DNA of 64,000 bases from Desulfuromonadales bacterium (GCA_030154185.1 JASKKK010000001.1:1-64000), one strand, 5' to 3'. Shown: positions 51,576-61,225, counted from the stretch's first letter. A program made the numbers and translations. Notes: generated by a model not told the origin, from the letters alone.

Positions 51576-52844
51576 TCATGGTTCAGCGTTTTGGAAGAGG
51601 TAGTCGGCGATGGCTTCTGCCTGATCGGCAGTCAAGCCGAGATTGGGCATGGCCGGATAGTTGGGGTTCCGTTTTACAGGTTGCATGAGAAAGGCCGTCA
51701 ATGTCTCGGGATCGGACCGGTAACCGGGTACTACCGAATTCAATGGCGGACCAACCACTCGCTGATCGAAGCGGTGACAGACGCTGCATTTTTGCTCGAA
51801 AAGTTCCTTGCCGTTGAGAACCTTCGCCGCTTTTGATGGGCTGACTTCCGGCGGAATGGATTCCCCTTCGGTCGCAAGTGCTGGCGTAGGCGTTTCGACG
51901 GCCAGTCCGGCAAGTGCAACAGGCGTAAGGGTACGCTCTCTGGCTACATGCCCCATGAATGCCCAGCACCAGAACAGCAGTATGATCATGGCAAAAAAAG
52001 TTTTCGGGGCATGTATCTTTCCATACAGGGTCATGCCCAGTAAGAAGGTGCAGAAAGCGGCGAGAAGAATGGACGCGACTGCCAATGCGGTCAAAAGACG
52101 CCCGCCGGCAAGAGATGGAATCAGGGCCATTTCGAGACCGAGTGCCAAGGGCCAGAGCAGGAGGGCCCCGAGTGAAAGGCCTGCTCCTATGCGTCGCGCG
52201 ACACAGTCTGCCGCAGGGGGCGGAATCGACGTTGGGTATGGCGAAGTGGTTGAAAAAAGCAGCGCATTGCCTGTGATGGCGCAAGTCAGTAAAAGAAATT
52301 CTGCAAAGCGTGTGAAGCCATGCCAGGATAAAAACAGGTATGGCAGGTGGGACAGGTGTGGCCAGAACTCGGGAGTCAGTAGAATGCTTTCGGTGCAGGC
52401 CAAAGCCAGACAACAGGCAGCAACGATGGTGACACCCGCCCCGCCTATAGCCAGTGCCGTCCTGTCGAGCGGGCGTTGATCGACAAGCCTGTATCGGCAG
52501 CATACCATCAAGCCGAGACCGGCGGTAAGCAGCAGGATGAGCACGATCCAGGCGGCATTGGAAAAAAGTTGCGGCCGGTAAATGATCTTGAACAACAACA
52601 GGCTTGCGATAATCGTCAATACGACGAGGGTGTCATGCTCTACGGATGGATTTGCGCGTCTCAGGAGACCGTCAATCCAGGGCGGCGTTTCCTTTTCGCC
52701 GGTCCTGTGCTTCAGGCTCGCACTGGCGAGCGATACAGTCGTACCGCCGAGCATGAGAGCCAACAGCGGGCATACCAGCGCAATCAGGATTATCAGTAGC
52801 CATTTCAATTGTTCAAGATGGGTTTGTATTTCCGGCAACATCAT
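51576..52844 (-). CDS. Polytopic membrane protein with C-terminal monoheme cytochrome c domain (ActE-like heme domain?)
   Basis: About nine hydrophobic segments, then GKELFEQKCSVCHRFDQRVVGPPLNSVVPGYRSDPETLTAFLMQPVKRNPNYPAMPNLGLTADQAEAIADYLF; first gene of the act-like cluster. Confidence 0.8.
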   Translation of the reverse strand: MMLPEIQTHLEQLKWLLIILIALVCPLLALMLGGTTVSLASASLKHRTGEKETPPWIDGLLRRANPSVEHDTLVVLTIIASLLLFKIIYRPQLFSNAAWIVLILLLTAGLGLMVCCRYRLVDQRPLDRTALAIGGAGVTIVAACCLALACTESILLTPEFWPHLSHLPYLFLSWHGFTRFAEFLLLTCAITGNALLFSTTSPYPTSIPPPAADCVARRIGAGLSLGALLLWPLALGLEMALIPSLAGGRLLTALAVASILLAAFCTFLLGMTLYGKIHAPKTFFAMIILLFWCWAFMGHVARERTLTPVALAGLAVETPTPALATEGESIPPEVSPSKAAKVLNGKELFEQKCSVCHRFDQRVVGPPLNSVVPGYRSDPETLTAFLMQPVKRNPNYPAMPNLGLTADQAEAIADYLFQNAEP

Positions 52845-53052
52845 CCACTCGCAGGTATTTCAAAGGTTCATGTCAAAAGAAGGGTACAGACCGGATTCCA
52901 CAATCCGGCCCGCATGAAAATTCAAGCATATTCCACCCGGATTGCAAATTTACGAACATGGCGCGAATATCGCAAAGCCTTGGCGATGTGTTGAAATCTT
53001 TTTTTCCGGACCTGTGGGTTCATAAACTCCCGGATCAACGCCATGGTCGTTT

Positions 53053-53751
53053 TCAGGGTGTCTGCCTGCGGACGATACCGAAAACGGAAATGCGAATTTT
53101 CGGCGTTCGGGGACTGCTTGTGGTGAGGTGGATATAGCCGTTCTGGTGCGTTTTGTCAGATGGTACGTGCAGGCGGATCTTGATTTTAGTCGAAGCTCCG
53201 GGGGGCAATCGTGTGTCGGACAAGGTTGCCGACAAAGCCTCAGGGACGGTTTTGAGGTTTGACAGAAATACAGGTTGTTCGCTGTTGTTGGTCAGAGTGA
53301 TAAAGGCTTCGCGCATCTCTCCCGGCCGCATATCGGTAAGGCGCAGGCGCGCCGGAGTGACGTCGATTTCGGGTTGAACGATGCCGTTGATCTGCATGCG
53401 CGCCTTCGGCGTACCGGGATCGTTGCTGTAAAGGTAGATCCATTTGACGACCGGTCCTCGCATGCCCCTGGAATTGAAGATGATTTTAACCTCTCCCGAT
53501 TTTCCGGGAGGGATTTCCTTCTGGGACAGCAAGGTCCCCGTGCAGCCACAAGTGGAACGCACCCGCTCGATGAGGAGTGTTTCGTCTCCGCGGTTGGTGA
53601 AGGAGAAAACGTGTTCAAGTTTGCTGCCCTCGGCGATCGTACCAAAATGATAGGCCGGGCTGGGTATGACGAGTTGTGGCGCTGCCAGAACCCGACCGCA
53701 AAACAGCGTGAGGAGAATAAGCGGAAAGAAGAGAGAGAAAAGCTTTTTCAT
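53053..53751 (-). CDS. DUF1573 domain-containing exported protein
   Basis: YHFGTIAEGSKLEHVFSFTNRGDETLLIERVRSTCGCTGTLLSQKEIPPGKSGEVKIIFNSRG. Confidence 0.88.
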   Translation of the reverse strand: MKKLFSLFFPLILLTLFCGRVLAAPQLVIPSPAYHFGTIAEGSKLEHVFSFTNRGDETLLIERVRSTCGCTGTLLSQKEIPPGKSGEVKIIFNSRGMRGPVVKWIYLYSNDPGTPKARMQINGIVQPEIDVTPARLRLTDMRPGEMREAFITLTNNSEQPVFLSNLKTVPEALSATLSDTRLPPGASTKIKIRLHVPSDKTHQNGYIHLTTSSPRTPKIRISVFGIVRRQTP

Positions 53752-53778
53752 GACTGGCCTCCATCAGGAAAACGGTCA

Positions 53779-53938
53779 ATTGATGCTTTCGCAAAAAACA
53801 TCAAATGGGATGGCTAAGCAAAAAGCGCCGGCTGCAAGGCGCGCGATTGTCGAGCCACGAGGCGCACTTACGTACGTTGAAGCAGCGAGGCAATCGCAGC
53901 AACGCAGCAGTTGGCGAGTTTTTGCGACGCCATCAATT
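53779..53938. repeat. MITE/REP-like palindromic intergenic element
   Basis: Terminal inverted repeats attgatgctttcgcaaaaaac / gtttttgcgacgccatcaat; imperfect inner palindrome around acgtacgt (53870-53877). Confidence 0.8.
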
Positions 53939-54228
53939 CAATGATGATTATTATCCGTATAGAACGGGCAGCGCGGTTTTCTGGCTTTATAACATAAATC
54001 TAAGGATCCGAGCCACCTTTTCGCGCAGTATCATGGATTCAAGGGGGGCTGGGTCATTGCCGCAGGCGTGTCGGGGAGCAGCGACATGCGTGGAGTAAGC
54101 GGCCATATTTACGCATGTTTCGCCCAAGAAAACGAACCGAGAGTCATTTGCAATAAGATTGACAGTCCCCGTCAGTGTTGTTATAAATTCCGGACTTGAA
54201 AAGGGTTTTATTTTATTGGCGGATTTTC

Positions 54229-54780
54229 ATGTTTGATTTCCTCAGAATTCTCTACACACGTGATCAGATAGCGGATCAGGTTCACAGACTTGGTAAAGAA
54301 ATCGACCGCGATTATGCAGGTCGGGAAATTCTGCTGGTTTGTGTTCTGAAAGGCTCTTTTTTGTTTTTTGCCGATCTGGTTCGCAGCATTTCCCGTCCCA
54401 TGGTCATGGATTTCGTGCGCATGGCGAGTTACGGATGCGACACGATTTCCTCCGGAGTGGTGGAAATGCGTAAGGATCTGGAGTTTTCCGTCACTGACCG
54501 GGATGTCATCATTGTCGAGGATATTGTCGATACCGGCTATACTCTGCAGACCTTGTACCATCGTCTGCTCGATCGGAAGCCGCGCTCGTTGAAGGTCTGC
54601 ACCTTGTTGGACAAACGATCCGACCGTCGGGTTCAGATCGAAGCGGATTACGTCGGCTTATCTCTGGATGAGGGGTTTGTCGTCGGTTATGGACTCGATC
54701 ATCAGGAAAAATATCGGGAACTTCCGGATCTGTATGTGCTTGAAGGTTCTCCATGCGTTGACAAAGAGAGGCCGATATGA
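54229..54780 (+). CDS. hpt: Hypoxanthine phosphoribosyltransferase
   Basis: LLVCVLKGSFLFFADLVRSI; VIIVEDIVDTGYTLQTLYHRL; YGLDHQEKYRELPDLYVL. Confidence 0.96.
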   Translation: MFDFLRILYTRDQIADQVHRLGKEIDRDYAGREILLVCVLKGSFLFFADLVRSISRPMVMDFVRMASYGCDTISSGVVEMRKDLEFSVTDRDVIIVEDIVDTGYTLQTLYHRLLDRKPRSLKVCTLLDKRSDRRVQIEADYVGLSLDEGFVVGYGLDHQEKYRELPDLYVLEGSPCVDKERPI

Positions 54781-56000
54781 TTGTGCAATGCCCCGACTGT
54801 TCCAGTCGGTTTCGCCTGGCTGAAGAGAAGATAAAACCCAGCGGTACCAAGATCCGTTGTTCCAATTGTAAGAAAATATTTACGGTCATGCCGCCGGAGC
54901 AGGAACCGCCCGTTCCAGACCGGGGGGAATTGAACCGGAAGCCTGAGCAGAAACTTTCGAATCAGAACGAGCAATCCTTTTTTGGCGACGATGCCGACGT
55001 CGGATCAGAAACGCCGGAGCCGGGCGGAGTGGCGTTTCATGAGCTCGACCTGGGAGCCGACATGGACGATGCCGGTGAATCGAAGGAGGGCGCTTTTGAT
55101 GGCGGTTTTTCCGACGAGTTCGATTTCAAGGCTTTTGACGATGAGGAAAACCCGGAATCGGATGCCTTTTTCGGCGAATCGTCAGGTGTGTCGGAGGATG
55201 ATTTTTCTTTTGGGGATCATGTTTCCTTTGAGGATGATGACGATTTTCCCTCGGATGGAAACGCGGAAAAGCCTGACATCGATGCTCCCTCCGAATCGTT
55301 CGGTTTCTCCAGTTCCGAATCCATGGAGATGTCTTCGCCGGAGGAGCAGGAATCGTTTGACATGGATACGGCGGAGGGTGGCACCGGTCTTTTCGACGAG
55401 GATATTTCCAAGCAGAACGATCCGGGGGTATTGCCTCCTCCGGTGAAAACGCGCCATGTACGCAAATCGGGGCGCAAGGGAGTGGCTTTTCTGGTTATCC
55501 TGCTGCTGGTGGGGGTTGCTGCAGGCGGTTATTTCGTCTGGCAAAAGGGGCTGCTCAACAAGGATCGAATCTTCACGCTGCTGCACATTAAAACGCCTTC
55601 GGAGTCATCCGTTGGCCAGATTGGTACGTCCGGCCTGCAAGGTTTTTTTCTGCAAAACGGCAAGGTGGGGCGTTTGTTCGTCATTCAGGGGGAGGCGGTC
55701 AATGAGTTCCAGGAGCCACGTTCCGCCATCTCCGTCAAAGGCATGTTGTTTGACGATAAGGGGGCATTGTTGCTGCAACAGACGGTGTTTTGCGGAAACC
55801 CTCTCCGGGTAGCTGATTTGCGAACCATGCCTTTTGAGCGTATTGTCGAAAGAATGGATAACCAGTTTGGCGATTCTCTGAGCAATTTGAACGTACCCCC
55901 GGGAAAATCCATTCCCTTCACCATTGTTTTTCGCAACCTTCCGGACAGTTTGAGTGAGTTTTCCGTCGAGGTGGTCGATTCCAAGCCCGTATCCCATTAG
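54777..56000 (+). CDS. MJ0042-type zinc-ribbon protein with acidic linker, TM and C-terminal DUF3426-like domain
   Basis: MIVQCPDCSSRFRLAEEKIKPSGTKIRCSNCKKIFTV; long Asp/Glu-rich segment; TM VAFLVILLLVGVAAGGYFVW; IQGEAVNEFQEPRSAISVKGMLFDDKGALL. Confidence 0.85.
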   Translation: MIVQCPDCSSRFRLAEEKIKPSGTKIRCSNCKKIFTVMPPEQEPPVPDRGELNRKPEQKLSNQNEQSFFGDDADVGSETPEPGGVAFHELDLGADMDDAGESKEGAFDGGFSDEFDFKAFDDEENPESDAFFGESSGVSEDDFSFGDHVSFEDDDDFPSDGNAEKPDIDAPSESFGFSSSESMEMSSPEEQESFDMDTAEGGTGLFDEDISKQNDPGVLPPPVKTRHVRKSGRKGVAFLVILLLVGVAAGGYFVWQKGLLNKDRIFTLLHIKTPSESSVGQIGTSGLQGFFLQNGKVGRLFVIQGEAVNEFQEPRSAISVKGMLFDDKGALLLQQTVFCGNPLRVADLRTMPFERIVERMDNQFGDSLSNLNVPPGKSIPFTIVFRNLPDSLSEFSVEVVDSKPVSH

Positions 56001-56121
56001 TGTTTCGTGCGGATAAGTGCCTCGTCTTTTTCGGTTCGCGGAATATCTCTCTCGGGGGGATTTCTGAATCGTCGTGAAAATTGTGTGGAGTTGCGGTCGC
56101 TGTGGAGGAGGGGCTGAAGTT

Positions 56122-56304
56122 TCAGTTCTCATCCCGGAAGGATTCCCGGTCATCCGAAGCCTCGGCATCTTTCCCCGAACGGAGGCTTTTCTGAAAGTTG
56201 GAAAGGCTTTTGCCCAGGCCGGCACCTATTTCCGGCAGTCTGCGCGCGCCGAAAAGCAAGAGGCAGATCACGATAAGCAGAATCAGTTCCCAGAAACCGG
56301 GCAT
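56122..56304 (-). CDS. tatA: Sec-independent translocase TatA/TatE-like
   Basis: [44 protein letters not shown]. Confidence 0.93.
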   Translation of the reverse strand: MPGFWELILLIVICLLLFGARRLPEIGAGLGKSLSNFQKSLRSGKDAEASDDRESFRDEN

Positions 56305-56353
56305 GGTATCGATGCTCTCTTCTTTAGAAGTGAATTTTGCGGTCCGATTAAAG

Positions 56354-56393
56354 GAATAGCGGGAGAATCCGGTGACGGTTCCTCCCGCTATTC
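56354..56393 (-). terminator. Hairpin downstream of ferredoxin gene
   Basis: GAATAGCGGGAG / CTCCCGCTATTC with inner stem AACCG/CGGTT; weak T tract. Confidence 0.6.
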
Positions 56394-56411
56394 ACATGTT
56401 GTACTTGATTC

Positions 56412-56579
56412 TTAGCCTTTGATGGCGTCTACGGGGCAGCTGTCAACACAGGCGCCGCAGTCGGTGCAGGCATCGGCGTCGATGACGCGAGCTTCGCCTT
56501 TCTCTTCGATAGCGCCCAGGGGGCAGCTGTCGTCACAAGCACCGCAGTTAATGCAATCGTCAGTGATAGTATGAGCCAA
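56412..56579 (-). CDS. 2x[4Fe-4S] ferredoxin (TTG start; not in supplied ORF track)
   Basis: My translation: (M)AHTITDDCINCGACDDSCPLGAIEEKGEARVIDADACTDCGACVDSCPVDAIKG*; AAGGAGGTGAATACC RBS upstream of TTG at 56577-56579. Confidence 0.95.
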   Translation of the reverse strand: MAHTITDDCINCGACDDSCPLGAIEEKGEARVIDADACTDCGACVDSCPVDAIKG

Positions 56580-56822
56580 GGTATTCACCTCCTTTGCGTT
56601 GAAATCACTTGCTTCTTCCCTTGTTAATTCTTGGAGCGAATTCTACAACACCTTTTCAGGGATTGTCCACCCCAAATCATGTAAAAGATGTTGTAGACAA
56701 AGGCCTTGCATTTAAATGGGGCATCTTATAGTATTTATCCGTTTGACTTAGCCTGACCAATGGGCGGAAAGGGGCCGGCCTTTTCGCCCGTAACACTTTA
56801 AATAGGAGGTAAGTTAAGTTCT

Positions 56823-58088
56823 ATGGATATTCTTGCTTTGAACTGCGGAAGTTCATCCGTAAAATACCAGCTCTACAGCTGGGAGCGTCGCGAAGTTATC
56901 GCCAAGGGTGTCGTCGAGCGGGTCGGTATCGGTGATTCGTTCATTTCTCACGAGGTCCCCGGGCGCGAAGATTACAAGAGTGAACACGATTGCCCCGATC
57001 ACACCGTCGCTATCGAGCTGATTATCAGGACTCTGTCCGACGAAAAGGTCGGCGTGGTCAAGGCCATGAATGAAATTTCCGCCGTTGGTCACCGTGTCGT
57101 GCATGGCGGCGAGAAGTTTTCCAGCTCGGTTCTGATCACCGACGAAGTCCTCCAGGGGATCAAAGACGTTCAGCATCTGGCCCCCTTGCACAATCCGCCC
57201 AACATCATGGGTATCGAGGCGGCCAAAAAGGTTCTGCCCGACGTTCCTCACGTAGCCATTTTCGATACTGCCTTCCATCAGACCATGCCCGAAGAAGCCT
57301 ACATGTATCCGCTGCCTTACGAGTGGTACGAAAAGCACAGCGTACGTCGTTACGGCTTCCACGGCACCTCGCATCTTTATGTCTCCAAGCGGGCCGCCGT
57401 GCTGCTCGGCAAGGATGCCAAGGACTGCAACATTATTACCCTGCACATCGGTAACGGTGCCTCTCATGCCGCCATCCGCGGCGGTGTCTGCATCGATACC
57501 AGCATGGGCCTGACTCCTCTCGAAGGTGCGGTTATGGGTACCCGTTGCGGCGATATCGACCCCGCCATCCCGACCTTCATCATGGAGCGTGAAGGTTACA
57601 CCGCCAAGGAGATGGACAGCATCCTGAACAAAAAGTCCGGTTTGCTCGGCGTTACCGGCAAGTACACGGACCGCCGCGATATCGGTGAGGGGATCAAAGC
57701 CGGCGACAAGCGCTGCAAGCTGGCCAACGATATCGAAGCCTATCGCATCAAGAAGTACATCGGTGCCTATATGGCTGCCCTGGGCAAGGTCGATGCCATC
57801 GTCTTTACCGCCGGTGTCGGTGAAATGGGCGCCGAGATCCGTCAGCAGGCACTCGAAGGTCTCGAGGCTCTGGGCATCAAGGTCAATAAGGAACTCAATC
57901 TCAAGACCCGTACCAAGAAAGCCGAAGTGGAGATTTCCGCACCCGACTCTCCGGTCAAGGTGTTCGTCATTCCCACTGACGAAGAACTGGTCTTTACCGA
58001 AGACGTGGTCGGTATTTTGGAAAACACCTACAGCGACCACATGAGCTTCGAATACAGCTTCAAGTCCAAGGACTACGAGCGTAAGTAA
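56823..58088 (+). CDS. ackA: Acetate kinase
   Basis: MDILALNCGSSSVKYQLY; HRVVHGGEKFSSS; FDTAFHQTMPEEAYMYPLPYEWY; RRYGFHGTSHLYVSKRA; HIGNGASHAAIRGGVCIDTSMGLTPLEG. Confidence 0.98.
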   Translation: MDILALNCGSSSVKYQLYSWERREVIAKGVVERVGIGDSFISHEVPGREDYKSEHDCPDHTVAIELIIRTLSDEKVGVVKAMNEISAVGHRVVHGGEKFSSSVLITDEVLQGIKDVQHLAPLHNPPNIMGIEAAKKVLPDVPHVAIFDTAFHQTMPEEAYMYPLPYEWYEKHSVRRYGFHGTSHLYVSKRAAVLLGKDAKDCNIITLHIGNGASHAAIRGGVCIDTSMGLTPLEGAVMGTRCGDIDPAIPTFIMEREGYTAKEMDSILNKKSGLLGVTGKYTDRRDIGEGIKAGDKRCKLANDIEAYRIKKYIGAYMAALGKVDAIVFTAGVGEMGAEIRQQALEGLEALGIKVNKELNLKTRTKKAEVEISAPDSPVKVFVIPTDEELVFTEDVVGILENTYSDHMSFEYSFKSKDYERK

Positions 58089-58112
58089 GCCGAATATTTT
58101 GTTGTATGTAAA

Positions 58113-58141
58113 AAGGCCGGTGGAGTTGCTCCACCGGCCTT
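58113..58141. terminator. Bidirectional terminator between convergent ackA and pta
   Basis: AAGGCCGGTGGAG-TTG-CTCCACCGGCCTT. Confidence 0.9.
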
Positions 58142-58163
58142 CTTACTTTGTATGTTGATTCGC

Positions 58164-59168
58164 TCAACAGCCCTGAGCCTGGACCGCGGTGATGGCGGTG
58201 ACGCTGATAATGTCGTCCACCGAGCAGCCACGGGACAGATCGTTGACCGGTTTGGCCAGTCCCTGGATGATGGGACCGACGGCTTCCGCCCCGGCCAGAC
58301 GCTGGACCAGTTTGTAACCGATGTTGCCGGCGTCGAGGTCGGGGAAAACCAGGGTGTTGGCTTTGCCGGCGACGTTGGAGCCGGGTGCTTTGCTGGCGCC
58401 GACTTTGGGCACCAGGGCGGCATCGGCCTGCAGCTCCCCGTCGATTTGCAGTTCCGGGGCCATTTCCTTGGCGATGCCCAGAGCTTCGATGACCTTTTCC
58501 GGATCTTCATGTTTGGCGCTGCCCTTGGTGGAGAAGGAAAGCATGGCCACCCGTGCGTCGACACCGAGGAAGCTTCTGCAGCTGCATGCGGTCGATACGG
58601 CGATTTCGGCCAGGGCCCGAGCATCGGGATTCGGGTTGACAGCGCAGTCGGCGAAAATCAGCGAGCCGTTTTCACCGAATTCCGGAGTCTTGGTAACCAT
58701 GATGAAGCAGGAAGAGACTGTCTTCATGCCGGGTGCGGGGCCGATGACCTGAAATGCGGCACGAAGGACATTGCCGGTGGTGTTGTAAGCTCCGGCAACG
58801 CAACCGCCGGCATCGCCCCGGCGCACCATCATGGCAGCGAAGAACAGGTTGTCATCGGCGGTCAGCAGTTTCAGCGCGTCATCTCTGGAGAGACCTTTTT
58901 TCTTGCGGATTTCGACCAGTTCGTCGGCATAGGCGTCGAGCTGGGGAGCTTTTTTGGGATCCAGCAGGGTAACGCCTTCGAGGGAGACGCCGAGTTCGTC
59001 AGCTTTGGCCTGCAGAGTGGCAGGGTCGCCGAGCAGGACGACGTCGGAAAGATTGTCCTTCACGATCGGCCCGGCAGCCTGAATCATGCGGTCGTCGTAG
59101 CCCTCGGGCAGAACGACGATCTGGCGGTTTTCACGAGCCTTGGTTTTGATTTGATCTACTAAGTGCAT
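58164..59168 (-). CDS. pta: Phosphate acetyltransferase (short form)
   Basis: [103 protein letters not shown]. Confidence 0.96.
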   Translation of the reverse strand: MHLVDQIKTKARENRQIVVLPEGYDDRMIQAAGPIVKDNLSDVVLLGDPATLQAKADELGVSLEGVTLLDPKKAPQLDAYADELVEIRKKKGLSRDDALKLLTADDNLFFAAMMVRRGDAGGCVAGAYNTTGNVLRAAFQVIGPAPGMKTVSSCFIMVTKTPEFGENGSLIFADCAVNPNPDARALAEIAVSTACSCRSFLGVDARVAMLSFSTKGSAKHEDPEKVIEALGIAKEMAPELQIDGELQADAALVPKVGASKAPGSNVAGKANTLVFPDLDAGNIGYKLVQRLAGAEAVGPIIQGLAKPVNDLSRGCSVDDIISVTAITAVQAQGC

Positions 59169-59370
59169 GGGGAATCCTCCTTCGAGTATAGAAGTTTCGA
59201 GCGCCTCATTTATACTTTATGCCCCCGGGGGGGTCAACCTCTTTTCCTCATGGTGATGGTGCCTTTTGCCGCATCCCTGCAAAGATTCCCGGCTGGCCAA
59301 ATGCCGGTGCCTTCATGTATAATGGCCTGTAAAAACAACCTCCCACCTTTCGGTGGAAACAAAGGTCGAG

Positions 59371-60192
59371 ATGAGTCCAAGCTTCCGTCAAGATATCCTT
59401 CTGGCCGTTTTCATCATTCTGTCCCTGCTGTTGCATCTGCTCTTGTTGTATGTTCTGCCGGCCCACAGGTTGCTGGAAACAACCGTCCGCAAAGAACCTG
59501 TAGTGGTCGAGATGCGACCGCCACAGACCAAACCTCGGGAACTCGATGTGCCGCCTCAGGTACGCCCCACAGAACCACGTCGGAAGCCGGCCAAAAGGGT
59601 GGCTCCCGAGGAACGGGTGGTGTCGAAAGAGACGGCGCCCAAGGGAAAGGCGCCCGAGGATCGCCAGCCTTCCCATTCTGCGACTCCCCCCCCGGCGAGT
59701 GTGGCTGCCGTACCGAGTCCCGGACCCGGCACCCGCAAGCCGGCAGTGCCCGAGTCTCTGGATCTCGGTCTGCCTGAAACAACGCAGGAACGCCTGCGGG
59801 AGGGGATGGCTCGTAAATACAGGGAGGATGTGGAGGAGGGAGAGGCTGTCTGGCTCGATACGGAAAAGGATTTGCTTTCATCCTTTTTCAAACGGTTTCG
59901 CGACAATATCTACCAGGTCTGGAATTATCCGCGAGTTGCTGCCGAACGCGGTGAATCGGGGGTTTGCCTGCTTAAAATCGTTATCAACCGGGATGGCAGC
60001 GTCAAAGATGTCAACGTTCTTGAAAGCTCCGGTTATTCGACCCTTGATCGTGAAGCTTTTGCAGCTGTTTATCGCGGAGCCTCCTATGGCAATCTGCCAT
60101 CCTCTTATCCTAAGGATCGCCTTACCATCATGGCTTATTTCCAGTACAGGCTCTCCTCCGGAGGGGAGTTCCGCAATATTACCGGTCGTTAA
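59371..60192 (+). CDS. Energy transducer TonB-like protein
   Basis: N-terminal TM, Pro-rich linker, C-terminal VWNYPRVAAERGESGVCLLKIVINRDGSVKDVNVLESSGYSTLDREAFAAV. Confidence 0.88.
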   Translation: MSPSFRQDILLAVFIILSLLLHLLLLYVLPAHRLLETTVRKEPVVVEMRPPQTKPRELDVPPQVRPTEPRRKPAKRVAPEERVVSKETAPKGKAPEDRQPSHSATPPPASVAAVPSPGPGTRKPAVPESLDLGLPETTQERLREGMARKYREDVEEGEAVWLDTEKDLLSSFFKRFRDNIYQVWNYPRVAAERGESGVCLLKIVINRDGSVKDVNVLESSGYSTLDREAFAAVYRGASYGNLPSSYPKDRLTIMAYFQYRLSSGGEFRNITGR

Positions 60193-60297
60193 ACAGCGTT
60201 TATCTCTGAATTTCGCATGAGAACGCACTATAGCGCTTTCGTTTTTTCCCAAGACGGATGCATGGTGACGACTGCAGGCGAGAACGTCTTCTGCTTT

Positions 60298-60678
60298 TTA
60301 TCCCTGCACGAATTCCGTGTAATCATCGGCATCCATCAGGTCTTCAAGCTCTTCTGTCTCCGTCATTTTCACGCAGATGATCCAGCCATCCTCATATGGC
60401 GAGGAATTCAGCCACTCCGGCGAATCGACCAGATCCTGGTTGATCTCCAGCACTTCGCCGGAAAGGGGAGAGTATATTTCCATTACCCCCTGGGGTAATT
60501 CGATGGTCGCCAGAGTGTCCCCCAGTTCGATTTCGCTACCGATCTCGGGCATCTCGACAGACAGAATCTGCTCCATTTCATCCTGGAGATACTCAGTGAT
60601 GCCGATGGTGGCCTGACCCGCTTCCTCCTCAACCCACACATGATCCTCGTTGTAAAGCAATTCTTCTGGAAAGAACAT
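60298..60678 (-). CDS. gcvH: Glycine cleavage system H protein
   Basis: LLYNEDHVWVEEEAGQATIGITEYLQDEMEQILSVEMPEIGSEIELGDTLATIE..; start ATG 60678. Confidence 0.93.
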   Translation of the reverse strand: MFFPEELLYNEDHVWVEEEAGQATIGITEYLQDEMEQILSVEMPEIGSEIELGDTLATIELPQGVMEIYSPLSGEVLEINQDLVDSPEWLNSSPYEDGWIICVKMTETEELEDLMDADDYTEFVQG

Positions 60679-60928
60679 GCGGCCTCCCTTGCAGCAATTT
60701 GGTTCCGCATTTTTCCGGCGGAACATCGGCGTTTTAGTTTTTCGAAGCGTCTGATCGTGTGCCTGTGACCGGTGAGTTGAAAAAACTGCCGGTTTTTGCG
60801 AAATATACGGAAAAGAATTCCCAATGTAAAGGCAAGAGGCGATAAAGAATTTTGTGTTGAACCGGTTGGAGCGCCAGGGACGGTTGCTGCCGGGAAGGAA
60901 ATGACGAAAGGCAAGGAGCTGCAGTAAC

Positions 60929-60962
60929 AAAGCGCCCGCCGGTACAGCCGGCGGGCGCTTTG
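60929..60962 (-). terminator. Rho-independent terminator of fmdB-type gene
   Basis: AAAGCGCCCGCCGGTACAGCCGGCGGGCGCTTT. Confidence 0.82.
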
Positions 60963-60967
60963 GTCTT

Positions 60968-61225
60968 TCAGGCGTTGCTGGCTGCTTTCGGGCATCCACC
61001 GCAGCCTGCTCCCGGGGTGCCGGAACCGCACGCGGCAGGTTTTTTGCCGGAGGAATAACCCTGCTGATACCATCCTCCTCCCTTGAGGGCGAATGCGGAC
61101 TGGGAGATAAGCTTTTGTACAGAGCCGCCACACTCCTTGCATTCACTCAAAGGTTTGTCGGAAAATTTCTGACGCGCTTCAAAGACAAGGCCGCATGCAT
61201 CGCATTGGTATTCGTAAATAGGCAT
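60968..61225 (-). CDS. FmdB-type zinc ribbon protein
   Basis: MPIYEYQCDACGLVFEARQKFSDKPLSECKECGGSVQKLISQSAFALKGGGWY. Confidence 0.93.
   Translation of the reverse strand: MPIYEYQCDACGLVFEARQKFSDKPLSECKECGGSVQKLISQSAFALKGGGWYQQGYSSGKKPAACGSGTPGAGCGGCPKAASNA

Noticed and set aside
53779-53938. Intact insertion sequence
   Set aside because: Only ~160 bp with inverted ends and no transposase ORF; at most a non-autonomous element.
56853-58040. 395-aa minus-strand ORF opposite ackA
   Set aside because: Shadow ORF complementary to highly conserved acetate kinase sequence.
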